Shown piece after piece: positions 1-5,354 of a DNA stretch of 5,639 nucleotides. The DNA is from Vulcanisaeta sp. MG_3. Its GTDB lineage: Archaea > Thermoproteota > Thermoprotei > Thermoproteales > Thermocladiaceae. Numbering within the stretch: the stretch's first letter is position 1; each line of letters begins with the position of its first letter. A program made the translations under genes and the position numbers. The notes below the pieces were generated by a model, which did no database searches, was not told where the DNA came from, and worked only from the letters and a program-made list of their open reading frames with translations. The stretch spans positions 1-5,639 of the forward strand of contig LOCH01000049.1 of the NCBI GenBank assembly GCA_001516765.1. Reading direction: 5' to 3'.

Positions 1-495
1 GTGGATAGGGAGAGGAAGACTGGCAAACTAAGGAGACTGGGTTATGGAGGCACTGCTGTGGTGAATAGGGTTAGGAAACAAGCCAAGGCTAGGAGGGGCA
101 AAATTTACAGGATTACGAGGGATAAGGCCTACTTCCTGGCGAGTAAGCTGGTCAGGAAGGCATTGAAGTATAAGGCATTGTTAGTCATTGACGACATGAG
201 TGAGGAGTCGAGGAGGGAGTTGCTTGAGGAGGGGTTGCCGAGGGATGTGATTAAGCTATTGATGAGTAACTTGAGGAGGTTTGTTCACCAGCTAGAAACC
301 CTAGCGCAATGGTACGGCGTACCATACAAATTCAGAAGGCTACCAAGCACAGTATGTCCAATATGCCAACACGAACTAACCCAATTACCAGGCAGAACCA
401 TGGCTTGCGAAAACTGTGGATTCAAAGCACCAAGAGACCTAGTTCCAATACACTGGGCATTGAGGGAGCACAACTACGAGTTTGAGCAGTCCTAG
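1..495 (+). CDS. TnpB / IS605 OrfB-family RNA-guided nuclease-like protein, C-terminal part (5' end cut or missing)
   Basis: TnpB proteins are RuvC-fold nucleases carried by IS200/IS605 elements and guided by a transposon-end RNA. Only 164 residues are visible against roughly 400 for a full protein. A GTG is the first codon of the window, so the real start may lie outside. Seen here are a basic RuvC-II region (residues 22-66, ending in VIDDM), a helical stretch, a zinc ribbon with CPIC at 119-122 and CENC at 136-139, and an RD pair with Asp146 at the RuvC-III position. The spacing from Asp64 to Asp146 (82 residues) is nearly that of Glu278 to Asp361 in ISDra2 TnpB. The RuvC-II acidic residue is Asp where the family has Glu, and the usual DRDxNAA is replaced by PRDLVPI, so the protein looks degenerate. 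The RuvC-I Asp would lie upstream of the window. The gene converges on radA with a 26-bp gap. Family assignment is firm; activity is doubtful. Confidence 0.8.
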   Translation: MDRERKTGKLRRLGYGGTAVVNRVRKQAKARRGKIYRITRDKAYFLASKLVRKALKYKALLVIDDMSEESRRELLEEGLPRDVIKLLMSNLRRFVHQLETLAQWYGVPYKFRRLPSTVCPICQHELTQLPGRTMACENCGFKAPRDLVPIHWALREHNYEFEQS

Positions 496-521
496 AAAGT
501 TATTTACTAGTCCCTAGGGGC

Positions 522-1604
522 TCAATCAACAACTCCCTCTTCCGTGATCCTAAACGTTACCTCCCTCTCTGGGTGGTATGGACTATCGAAGATCTTGGCT
601 ATCCTCACGTTCTCCTTACCTTTCCTAAGCCAAATCCTATAGGTTGCACCGTGGGCTATCACATTACCTCCCGCTGGTTTCAGTGGGTTTCCGAAGAATA
701 CATCTGGTTGAGCAATTACCTGGTTTGTCACCACAACGGCAATGTTGTAGATGTCGGCTATCCTAAGTAGCTGGGCAATGTGGTGGTTAAGCTTCTGTTG
801 CCTCTCGGCCAAGTTCTCCCTACCTGGATACTCGCTTCTGAAGTGGGCTACTAATGAGTCGATGAGTATTAATCCGATGTTCTCCTTCTCAATGATTTTT
901 CTGCTCTCCTCAATTATCATCATTTGGTGGTCGCTATTGTAAGCCCTGGCGTACAGTATATTCCTAAGAGCCTCCTGCGGGTCCAAACCCCTGTACTTGG
1001 CTATCTGCATTATCCTCTCGGGCCTGAACGTGTTCTCGGCATCCACATAAAGAGCCTTTGCATTTAAGCCACCCTTATCCTCAGGCAATTGAACCATAAC
1101 ACTAAGTTGATGACATAGTTGCGTCTTACCACTACCAAACTCACCGACTATTTCCGTGATTGCCTTAGTCTCTATACCACCACCAAGTAATTCATCGAGA
1201 GACTTAACGCCAGTACTGATGCGTCTTATTCCCCGCCTCTTCTCATAAAGCTCGTAGGCTGTTATGAATGGTGTTAAACCAATGAGCTTCTGGGCAGCCG
1301 CAATTATCTGCTTAGCCCTATCCTCACTACCGAGTATTTCAGCAAGCTCCTTAACACTGGCAAAGGCAACATCCCTTGCTGTGTTATACCCAGCCTCCCT
1401 GAGCTTCTGGGCTGTAACCCTACCAACGCCCTCGATTTCCTCAACATCAATTGTGGGATAACCACTACTAACCGTGGCGGTGACTGTGGTACCCTGTTCA
1501 CTATTTCCACTCTCTTGTTCCTCGGTCTCTTCAGTCTCCTCAGGCTCACGTTCCTCTTCAAGCTCCTCCTCCTGTTCCTGCACCTTCCTCCTCCCCTTTG
1601 GCAT
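522..1604 (-). CDS. radA: DNA repair and recombination protein RadA (archaeal RecA/Rad51 recombinase)
   Basis: RadA forms ATP-dependent filaments on single-stranded DNA and carries out homologous pairing and strand exchange. Residue numbers here count from the GTG at 1613; subtract 3 for the ATG at 1604. Domains in order: an acidic low-complexity tail (11-35, 15 of 25 residues Glu), a helix-hairpin-helix domain with [15 protein letters not shown] (57-71), the polymerisation motif FITA (116-119) in the linker before RRISTG, Walker [10 protein letters not shown] (157-165), Walker B LILIDS (248-253), and DNA-binding loop regions near 260-275 and 302-320. The C-terminal region [13 protein letters not shown] is typical of RadA. 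The ATG start gives 360 residues; archaeal RadA is usually 320-350, and the acidic tail explains the excess. Start choice is uncertain: the TATA-like tract at 1635-1642 would put a leaderless start near the GTG at 1613, whereas the ATG at 1604 is the stronger codon with a leader of about 8 nt. All recombinase motifs are intact. Confidence 0.96.
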   Translation of the reverse strand: MPKGRRKVQEQEEELEEEREPEETEETEEQESGNSEQGTTVTATVSSGYPTIDVEEIEGVGRVTAQKLREAGYNTARDVAFASVKELAEILGSEDRAKQIIAAAQKLIGLTPFITAYELYEKRRGIRRISTGVKSLDELLGGGIETKAITEIVGEFGSGKTQLCHQLSVMVQLPEDKGGLNAKALYVDAENTFRPERIMQIAKYRGLDPQEALRNILYARAYNSDHQMMIIEESRKIIEKENIGLILIDSLVAHFRSEYPGRENLAERQQKLNHHIAQLLRIADIYNIAVVVTNQVIAQPDVFFGNPLKPAGGNVIAHGATYRIWLRKGKENVRIAKIFDSPYHPEREVTFRITEEGVVD

Positions 1605-1632
1605 AATCTTCACTTGAAAATAAATGGTTATT

Positions 1633-1642
1633 ACTTAAAAAA
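1633..1642 (-). promoter_or_regulatory. TATA-like element of radA
   Basis: On the minus strand this reads TTTTTTAAGT, an archaeal TATA-like tract whose core is centred about 25 bp before the GTG at 1613 and about 34 bp before the ATG at 1604. It lies between the stop codon of the GNAT gene and radA, so radA probably has its own promoter. It is assigned by position and composition only. Confidence 0.5.
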
Positions 1643-1650
1643 CTAAGTTT

Positions 1651-2265
1651 TCATGAAACACCCCTAAGCCTCAACCAGACGTATAGGCAGGTCTCACGCC
1701 AAAGTCTATCGATATCATCACCATCACCATTAACGACACGCCTGAGCATGTCGATAACATCCTCACCCGGAACCACTGGTTTTACGTAGGCAATGTCATC
1801 ATCATAACCACAGGTAGCCTTCAACAACCTATCCACAGCCCTACGTCCAAGCAGCCCTCTTAATTCATCCCATGAATACCCAACGTAACCCAATGACCTA
1901 TAAAGCCTATCCGCAGGGTTATTACCAAACCACGTGGTTGCGATATAGACATCAGAGTCTGCGCACACCTCCTCAATGGTGCTTATCAACGCCTTACCAA
2001 TACCAAATCTCCTACAACTCTCAATGACCGCTATGTAATAAATAATGCAAAGCTTCACAGAACCGGCGTTAATACTATAATAAACAGCTGCACCTACGTT
2101 GGATCCATTAACCACTGCTAATGCGACGGAACCAATGCCATAGTCAACAACAGCCTTTGCATACCTATAGCTAGACCCAAAGGACTCACTAAGTATCTTA
2201 TCAGCCTCACTCATTAATTCCCTACCACCAATCACGATATTGAACGTTCCTTCGCAATTCGCCAT
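1651..2265 (-). CDS. GNAT-family N-acetyltransferase
   Basis: GNAT enzymes transfer an acetyl group from acetyl-CoA to an amine; the substrate here is unknown. The protein has 204 residues. The acetyl-CoA pyrophosphate-binding motif A is visible at 77-100 (YIAVIESCRRFGIGKAL), with the R-x-x-G-x-G loop at 85-90. Motif B follows at 115-127 (NNPADRLYRSLGY), where the N-x-x-A-x-x-L-Y-x-x-x-G pattern is intact. Strands before motif A (46-75) match the GNAT core. After residue 130 there is a C-terminal extension of about 70 residues rich in Asp and Arg that the core fold does not need. The gene starts 45 bp after rps11 and ends 46 bp before the radA ATG, all on one strand. The ATG at 2265 is the first in frame; a later ATG (residue 18) is possible, but most of the N-terminal strand would then be lost. 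It might acetylate a ribosomal protein or another protein N-terminus, given its neighbours, but that is speculation. Confidence 0.82.
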   Translation of the reverse strand: MANCEGTFNIVIGGRELMSEADKILSESFGSSYRYAKAVVDYGIGSVALAVVNGSNVGAAVYYSINAGSVKLCIIYYIAVIESCRRFGIGKALISTIEEVCADSDVYIATTWFGNNPADRLYRSLGYVGYSWDELRGLLGRRAVDRLLKATCGYDDDIAYVKPVVPGEDVIDMLRRVVNGDGDDIDRLWRETCLYVWLRLRGVS

Positions 2266-2291
2266 AGTGGTACCAATTCCATGGAGTGTGG

Positions 2292-2307
2292 AAATATTGT
2301 ATATATT
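2292..2307 (-). promoter_or_regulatory. TATA-like AT-rich element upstream of the GNAT gene
   Basis: The minus strand reads AATATATACAATATTT between the rps11 stop and the GNAT start codon. Its proximal part is centred about 30 bp and its distal part about 38 bp before the ATG at 2265, compatible with a short or absent leader. It overlaps no coding sequence. Assigned by position and composition. Confidence 0.45.
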
Positions 2308-2310
2308 GTA

Positions 2311-2811
2311 TTATACACGCCTCCCGCGCCTACCTCCAGGTGGCCTAATGGTGTCCGTGGGTATTGGTGTCACATCCTCTATTCGCCCAATGATCAAACC
2401 AGCCCTAGCCAAAGCCCTGATAGCCGCAGCAGCGCCCGGCCCAGGTGTCTTCGGACCATAACCACCAGGTGCCTTAACCTTAACATGAACGGCATTTATT
2501 CCCCTACTCATGGCTATTTGAGCAGCTTTATATGCAGCCATCATTGCCGCGTATGGGCTTGGCTTATCCCTATCGGCCTTGACAACCTGCCCACCACTAA
2601 CTCTAGCGACGGTTTCAGCACCCGTGAGGTCCGTGATTATTATTATCGTATTGTTATAGCTCGAATACACGTACGCAACACCCCACCTCATCTTTCTCGC
2701 GCCGGTTACCTGTGTCGGCTTAATCTCGGGCAACTGGGCTTGCTGGGTTGGTTGTTGTACTTGTTCAGCTTGTTCCTGCGTCTCCTTAGTCTCTTCGCCT
2801 TCCTGCGACAT
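2311..2811 (-). CDS. rps11: 30S ribosomal protein S11 (uS11)
   Basis: S11 is a small-subunit platform protein that contacts 16S rRNA near the E site and mRNA exit. The ATG at 2811 gives 166 residues. The conserved domain runs from about 40 to 166 ([70 protein letters not shown]) and ends in the typical basic tail [11 protein letters not shown]. Archaeal S11 is usually about 130 residues. The excess is an N-terminal low-complexity tail in which 15 of the first 27 residues are Gln or Glu. A longer frame begins at an ATG at 2835 (174 residues), but a TATA box (2836-2843) directly abuts that codon, so transcription should begin near 2812 and the ATG at 2811 is preferred. The gene lies 27-51 bp after deoC. 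Its usual archaeal partners S13, S4 and rpoD are not visible. Confidence 0.95.
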   Translation of the reverse strand: MSQEGEETKETQEQAEQVQQPTQQAQLPEIKPTQVTGARKMRWGVAYVYSSYNNTIIIITDLTGAETVARVSGGQVVKADRDKPSPYAAMMAAYKAAQIAMSRGINAVHVKVKAPGGYGPKTPGPGAAAAIRALARAGLIIGRIEDVTPIPTDTIRPPGGRRGRRV

Positions 2812-2835
2812 TCGAAGCCTGATACTCCCACTCAT

Positions 2836-2843
2836 TTTATAAA
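2836..2843 (-). promoter_or_regulatory. TATA box of rps11 that decides its start codon
   Basis: The minus strand reads TTTATAAA, a near-ideal archaeal TATA box, ending one base before the upstream candidate ATG at 2835. Archaeal transcription begins about 26 bp from the box centre, which places the 5' end near 2812, next to the ATG at 2811. An mRNA starting there would lack the ATG at 2835. Confidence 0.72.
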
Positions 2844-2862
2844 TTTTGCCGTCTAACCAAGT

Positions 2863-3591
2863 TTATGAGCTCTTCATGCTTTCTATTATACTCAGCATGT
2901 GGCTCGTCCCAATCCTAAATTGGGTTGGGTCCGGCCTTCTCTCGGAGGCTCTTAGTAAATCAAGGACTTGCTGGTACGTCCTTATACCACCGGCAACCTT
3001 AATTCCTATCCCTGGGTTATACCTCCTCGATAATTCAGCCATTAACCTAACATTCTCGATCTGGGCACCTGTTTTGTTACCGATCTTCTCGGCATAATCC
3101 CTCTCCTCAAAGCCCGTGCTCGTCTTTATGAAGTCAGCCCCTGACTGCATCACGATTCTATAAAGCTCGAGTTTCTCCTCCCTAGTCGTGTACGCATCCT
3201 CAACTATAATCTTTATCACCTTACCCTCCCTATGTGCGGCATCGACCACGGCACCTATGTCATGCTCAACCTCATCCCAAAGGCCCGATTTTACAAGGCC
3301 TATGGGTGCCACTATATCTAATTCATCGGCATACTGGGAATACCTCTTAATGGCATCAATTCTAGCCTCGGTAGTCCCTGCACCGAAGGGAAAATCGACG
3401 ACCGCCACAACCTTGAATTTATAGCCCTTACGGGCCATGTACTCCCTGGCATAACGTAGAAACAGGGGGTTTATTGTTATTGAGTATGCACCGTACTTAG
3501 CCGTATCCTCAATCAAAGCCTCAATCTCCCTAACCGATCCATACGGCCTCAGGTACGTATTATCTATTAAATTAACTATGCTTGTTTCCAT
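2863..3591 (-). CDS. deoC: deoxyribose-phosphate aldolase (DeoC family)
   Basis: DeoC is a cytosolic class I aldolase that cleaves 2-deoxyribose 5-phosphate to glyceraldehyde 3-phosphate and acetaldehyde in deoxynucleoside breakdown. The 242-residue length suits the family. Visible motifs on the TIM barrel are IDNTYL (10-14 region), VVDFPFG (64-70), ELDIVAPIG with the catalytic Asp92 (90-98), GADFIKTSTGF with the Schiff-base Lys156 (151-161), GIKVAGGIR with Lys198 (196-204) and RIGTSH (226-231). The IDHT motif of bacterial enzymes reads IDNT here, and the segment after the catalytic Asp is APIG rather than the commoner INIG. Archaeal members are known to vary at the first of these, so substrate use may still differ. 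The ATG at 3591 sits about 25 bp from a TATA-like element, consistent with leaderless initiation. The gene is divergent from the sugar-acid dehydratase and lies just upstream of rps11. Confidence 0.9.
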   Translation of the reverse strand: METSIVNLIDNTYLRPYGSVREIEALIEDTAKYGAYSITINPLFLRYAREYMARKGYKFKVVAVVDFPFGAGTTEARIDAIKRYSQYADELDIVAPIGLVKSGLWDEVEHDIGAVVDAAHREGKVIKIIVEDAYTTREEKLELYRIVMQSGADFIKTSTGFEERDYAEKIGNKTGAQIENVRLMAELSRRYNPGIGIKVAGGIRTYQQVLDLLRASERRPDPTQFRIGTSHMLSIIESMKSS

Positions 3592-3610
3592 ACGCCTTCA
3601 TTCTAAGGTG

Positions 3611-3619
3611 ATTTATTAA
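3611..3619 (-). promoter_or_regulatory. TATA-like element of deoC
   Basis: The minus strand reads TTAATAAAT around 3619-3611, centred about 25 bp before the deoC ATG at 3591. That spacing predicts a transcript starting at or within a base or two of the start codon. Confidence 0.58.
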
Positions 3620-3622
3620 TGC

Positions 3623-3643
3623 TTTACCCTAAACCGTAGTAAA
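3623..3643. repeat. small inverted repeat between the two divergent promoters (candidate operator)
   Basis: TTTAC (3623-3627) and GTAAA (3639-3643) form perfect 5-bp arms separated by 11 bp. The centre (3633) is almost midway between the proposed starts of deoC (3591) and the dehydratase (3679), and the repeat lies between the two TATA elements. A dimeric regulator bound here could affect both genes. Five-base arms in AT-rich DNA can arise by chance, so the call is weak. Confidence 0.25.
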
Positions 3644-3645
3644 TA

Positions 3646-3654
3646 CTTATTAAA
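3646..3654 (+). promoter_or_regulatory. TATA-like element of the dehydratase gene, favouring the start at 3679
   Basis: CTTATTAAA here directly abuts the first possible ATG at 3655. With the usual distance of about 26 bp, transcription would begin near 3677, two bases before the in-frame ATG at 3679. The upstream ATG would then not be in the mRNA. Confidence 0.58.
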
Positions 3655-3678
3655 ATGACAAAGTCCCCGAATACCAGT

Positions 3679-4866
3679 ATGAGCGAACCTACAATAAAAT
3701 CCGTGAGAGTATTAACGGTGATGGGCAATTTCGAATGGCCAATTGTTAAGGTTGAGCTCAGTAACGGACTTATTGGTTATGGGGAATGCCATAGAGGCCC
3801 TGGCATTAAGGAAATACTGAGGAGGGCCGAGGAGCTTATTAAAGGTAAAGAGGTCAATATTGAGTACCTATTAAGGCTGATTAGGAAGCACGTACCGAAC
3901 TCTGAATGGGGTGTCGTTAATAACGCAATAAGCGGCCTAGAGACCGCGCTCTGGGACGTTAAGGGAAAGCTCACGGGCTTGCCAATTTATGAATTGTTGG
4001 GCGGTAAGGTTAGGGATAGGGTCTCAGTCTACGCAGACCTACATGCTGGCGCTGGCATTATGGAAACTGGGGGTAAGAGGTGGGTTGAGCTGGCGGGTAC
4101 CGAAGTCGCATATAACGTTGAGAATTACATAAAGAGGGCTAGAGAGGCGATGGGCATGGGCTTCAAGTACATAAAGTTCGACGTAGATGTCCCGGAGGAA
4201 ATGATGGAGACGGAGTTCGATAGAACATTCGGCATGAGGATTGTTAAGTTCGTGACATCATTCATAGGCGGTGTCAGGGATGCCGTCAAGTACGATGTCG
4301 ACATAATGATTGATGGGCATTGGGCCTTTAGCGTGCCCACGGCGATAGCGATAGCCAGGGAATTGGCGAAATACGATGTCTTCTGGTTCGAGGACCCCGT
4401 GCCACCAGAGAACATCGACGCCATGAGGGAGGTTAGGCTTAAGTCGCCCGTGCCCATAGCCACGGGCGAGAAGTTATATAGATTGTCTCAATTTAGGGAG
4501 TTGATTGAGAAGGAGGCCGCAGACATAATACACCCTGACGTTCAGAGACTTGGCGGCCTATTAGAGATGAAGAAAATAGCCTACCTAGCCGAGGAGTACT
4601 ACGTACCAGTCGCAATACACAACATATCGAGCCCCATAGGGACCATGGCGAACGCCCACGTGGCATCCACGATAGGCGACTTCATAGCGATTGAGTGGCA
4701 CGCAATAGACCTGCCCTGGTGGCCGGACATGGTTAGGGAGGGGATGATAATAAAGGACGGTTACATAACACCACCGAAGAAGCCCGGACTTGGTGTTGAA
4801 TTAAATGAGAGGGTCGCTATAGAGCACGCTAGGGATCAGGGCGAGGTCAAGGAATTCCTTGGCTAA
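3679..4866 (+). CDS. enolase-superfamily (mandelate racemase/muconate lactonizing type) protein, probable sugar-acid dehydratase
   Basis: Members of this subgroup abstract the proton alpha to a carboxylate with Mg2+ and, as dehydratases, turn aldonates into 2-keto-3-deoxy acids. The protein has 395 residues from the ATG at 3679. An N-terminal capping domain (about 1-120, with WDVKGKLTGLPIYELLGGK) precedes the barrel. Catalytic positions are visible: Lys166 in KFD, metal ligands Asp212 (IDGHW), Glu238 (FEDP) and Glu264 (GEK), the Asp287 (PDVQRLGG)-His314 (HNISSP) dyad and Glu339 (EWHA). The spacings between ligands and dyad (26, 26, 23, 27) equal those of mandelate racemase Asp195, Glu221, Glu247, Asp270 and His297. 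KFD instead of KxK and the DxH at the first ligand resemble gluconate/galactonate dehydratases. The substrate cannot be fixed from sequence. A longer frame begins at 3655 (403 residues), but the TATA element abuts it. The gene is divergent from deoC. Confidence 0.88.
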   Translation: MSEPTIKSVRVLTVMGNFEWPIVKVELSNGLIGYGECHRGPGIKEILRRAEELIKGKEVNIEYLLRLIRKHVPNSEWGVVNNAISGLETALWDVKGKLTGLPIYELLGGKVRDRVSVYADLHAGAGIMETGGKRWVELAGTEVAYNVENYIKRAREAMGMGFKYIKFDVDVPEEMMETEFDRTFGMRIVKFVTSFIGGVRDAVKYDVDIMIDGHWAFSVPTAIAIARELAKYDVFWFEDPVPPENIDAMREVRLKSPVPIATGEKLYRLSQFRELIEKEAADIIHPDVQRLGGLLEMKKIAYLAEEYYVPVAIHNISSPIGTMANAHVASTIGDFIAIEWHAIDLPWWPDMVREGMIIKDGYITPPKKPGLGVELNERVAIEHARDQGEVKEFLG

Positions 4867-4911
4867 TTAGGCACAACCATGGTGTCATTACCTAATGGGT
4901 AAATGGTATAG

Positions 4912-4920
4912 TTTTAAATT
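4912..4920 (+). promoter_or_regulatory. TATA-like element of the C/D box sRNA
   Basis: TTTTAAATT is centred about 26 bp before position 4942, the base just ahead of the C box at 4943. It lies after the stop codon of the dehydratase and would allow the sRNA to be transcribed on its own. A second AT-rich tract, GTTTAAG at 4925-4931, is too close to the C box to fit as well. Confidence 0.5.
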
Positions 4921-4939
4921 GATGGTTTAAGAATCTACG

Positions 4940-4998
4940 TAGGTGATGAGTGAGCCTCGATCAATGATTGGTGATGATTTACGAACCGGGCTGATTTA
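4940..4998 (+). ncRNA. C/D box small RNA (2'-O-methylation guide)
   Basis: C/D box sRNAs assemble with L7Ae, Nop5 and fibrillarin and direct ribose methylation of rRNA or tRNA at the base paired five nucleotides upstream of each D or D' box. All four boxes are visible in order: C box GTGATGA (4943-4949), D' box ATGA (4964-4967, a variant of CTGA that keeps the essential GA), C' box GTGATGA (4971-4977) and D box CTGA (4991-4994). The guide segments are 14 nt (4950-4963) and 13 nt (4978-4990), and the D'-C' spacer is 3 nt, all in the archaeal range. C and C' boxes are identical and perfect. The flanks show no strong terminal stem, so the outer ends are approximate. The 3' end overlaps the rpl14e stop codon on the other strand. 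The opposite strand shows no such box series. I could not assign targets with confidence. Confidence 0.83.
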
Positions 4999-5301
4999 TT
5001 GCTGTGTTGGAACCATGGATAACCTGGGCTTCACGATTTGCTTCATGTAATCGACTAGGTTCGCCTCCTCAATAGCCTTCAAAACCTCCTCATCGCTGGC
5101 GCCCTTCTTTATGTTGATCTTGTACTCCGTGGGCTCTATATGCTTAACATTAACGACCCTCCTCCTGACGCCCGTTAGGGATTTGGGTCCCGTGATTATT
5201 ACGAAGTTCTCATCCTTAATATCCACAATAACGCACCTCCTCCCAGCCTCCCTACCCGCAACCTTAACGCAAACCCTACCAATATCGAATACCCGTGGCA
5301 T
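4996..5301 (-). CDS. rpl14e: 50S ribosomal protein L14e (eL14)
   Basis: L14e is a small KOW-type protein of the archaeal and eukaryotic large ribosomal subunit, absent from bacteria. The 101-residue product shows the family signature through its whole length: an N-terminal DIGRVCVKVAGREAGRRCVIVD, the core TGPKSLTGVRRRVVNVKHIEPTE and the C-terminal helix KKGASDEEVLKAIEEANLVDYMK. A short tail ending in VPTQQ follows. The ATG at 5301 is chosen over the TTG one codon upstream because it lies exactly 26 bp from the centre of a strong TATA box, as for a leaderless mRNA. In many archaea this gene sits beside cmk and cbf5; neither is visible here. Its 3' end faces the C/D box sRNA. Confidence 0.96.
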   Translation of the reverse strand: MPRVFDIGRVCVKVAGREAGRRCVIVDIKDENFVIITGPKSLTGVRRRVVNVKHIEPTEYKINIKKGASDEEVLKAIEEANLVDYMKQIVKPRLSMVPTQQ

Positions 5302-5322
5302 CAAGCACGATTAAAGCAGGGG

Positions 5323-5331
5323 CTTTATAAG
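5323..5331 (-). promoter_or_regulatory. TATA box of rpl14e
   Basis: The minus strand reads CTTATAAAG, a strong archaeal TATA box centred 26 bp before the ATG at 5301. It predicts a leaderless transcript and settles the choice of start codon. Confidence 0.75.
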
Positions 5332-5354
5332 CATTTCATGCCAATTAATGCATC

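Noticed and set aside
1721..1735. Run of ATC/ACC triplets (ATCATCACCATCACC), considered as a microsatellite.
   Set aside because: On the minus strand it encodes the Gly/Asp-rich stretch of the GNAT C-terminus in frame and is too short and imperfect to be a separate repeat.
2281..2856. Long plus-strand open frame (191 codons) opposite rps11.
   Set aside because: It lies antisense to the clearly conserved S11 gene, and its translation shows no domain and unnatural composition.
4125..4463. Minus-strand open frame (112 codons) inside the dehydratase gene.
   Set aside because: It overlaps the intact catalytic barrel coding region on the other strand and shows no motif.
4888..4902. TTACC/GGTAA hairpin after the dehydratase stop, considered as a terminator.
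   Set aside because: It has a 5-bp AT-rich stem with no T-run directly after it, and archaeal termination relies mainly on T-tracts.
4935..4942. Palindrome CTACGTAG directly before the sRNA C box, considered as a terminal stem or operator.
   Set aside because: It cannot pair with the bases after the D box, and an 8-bp palindrome alone is weak evidence of an operator.
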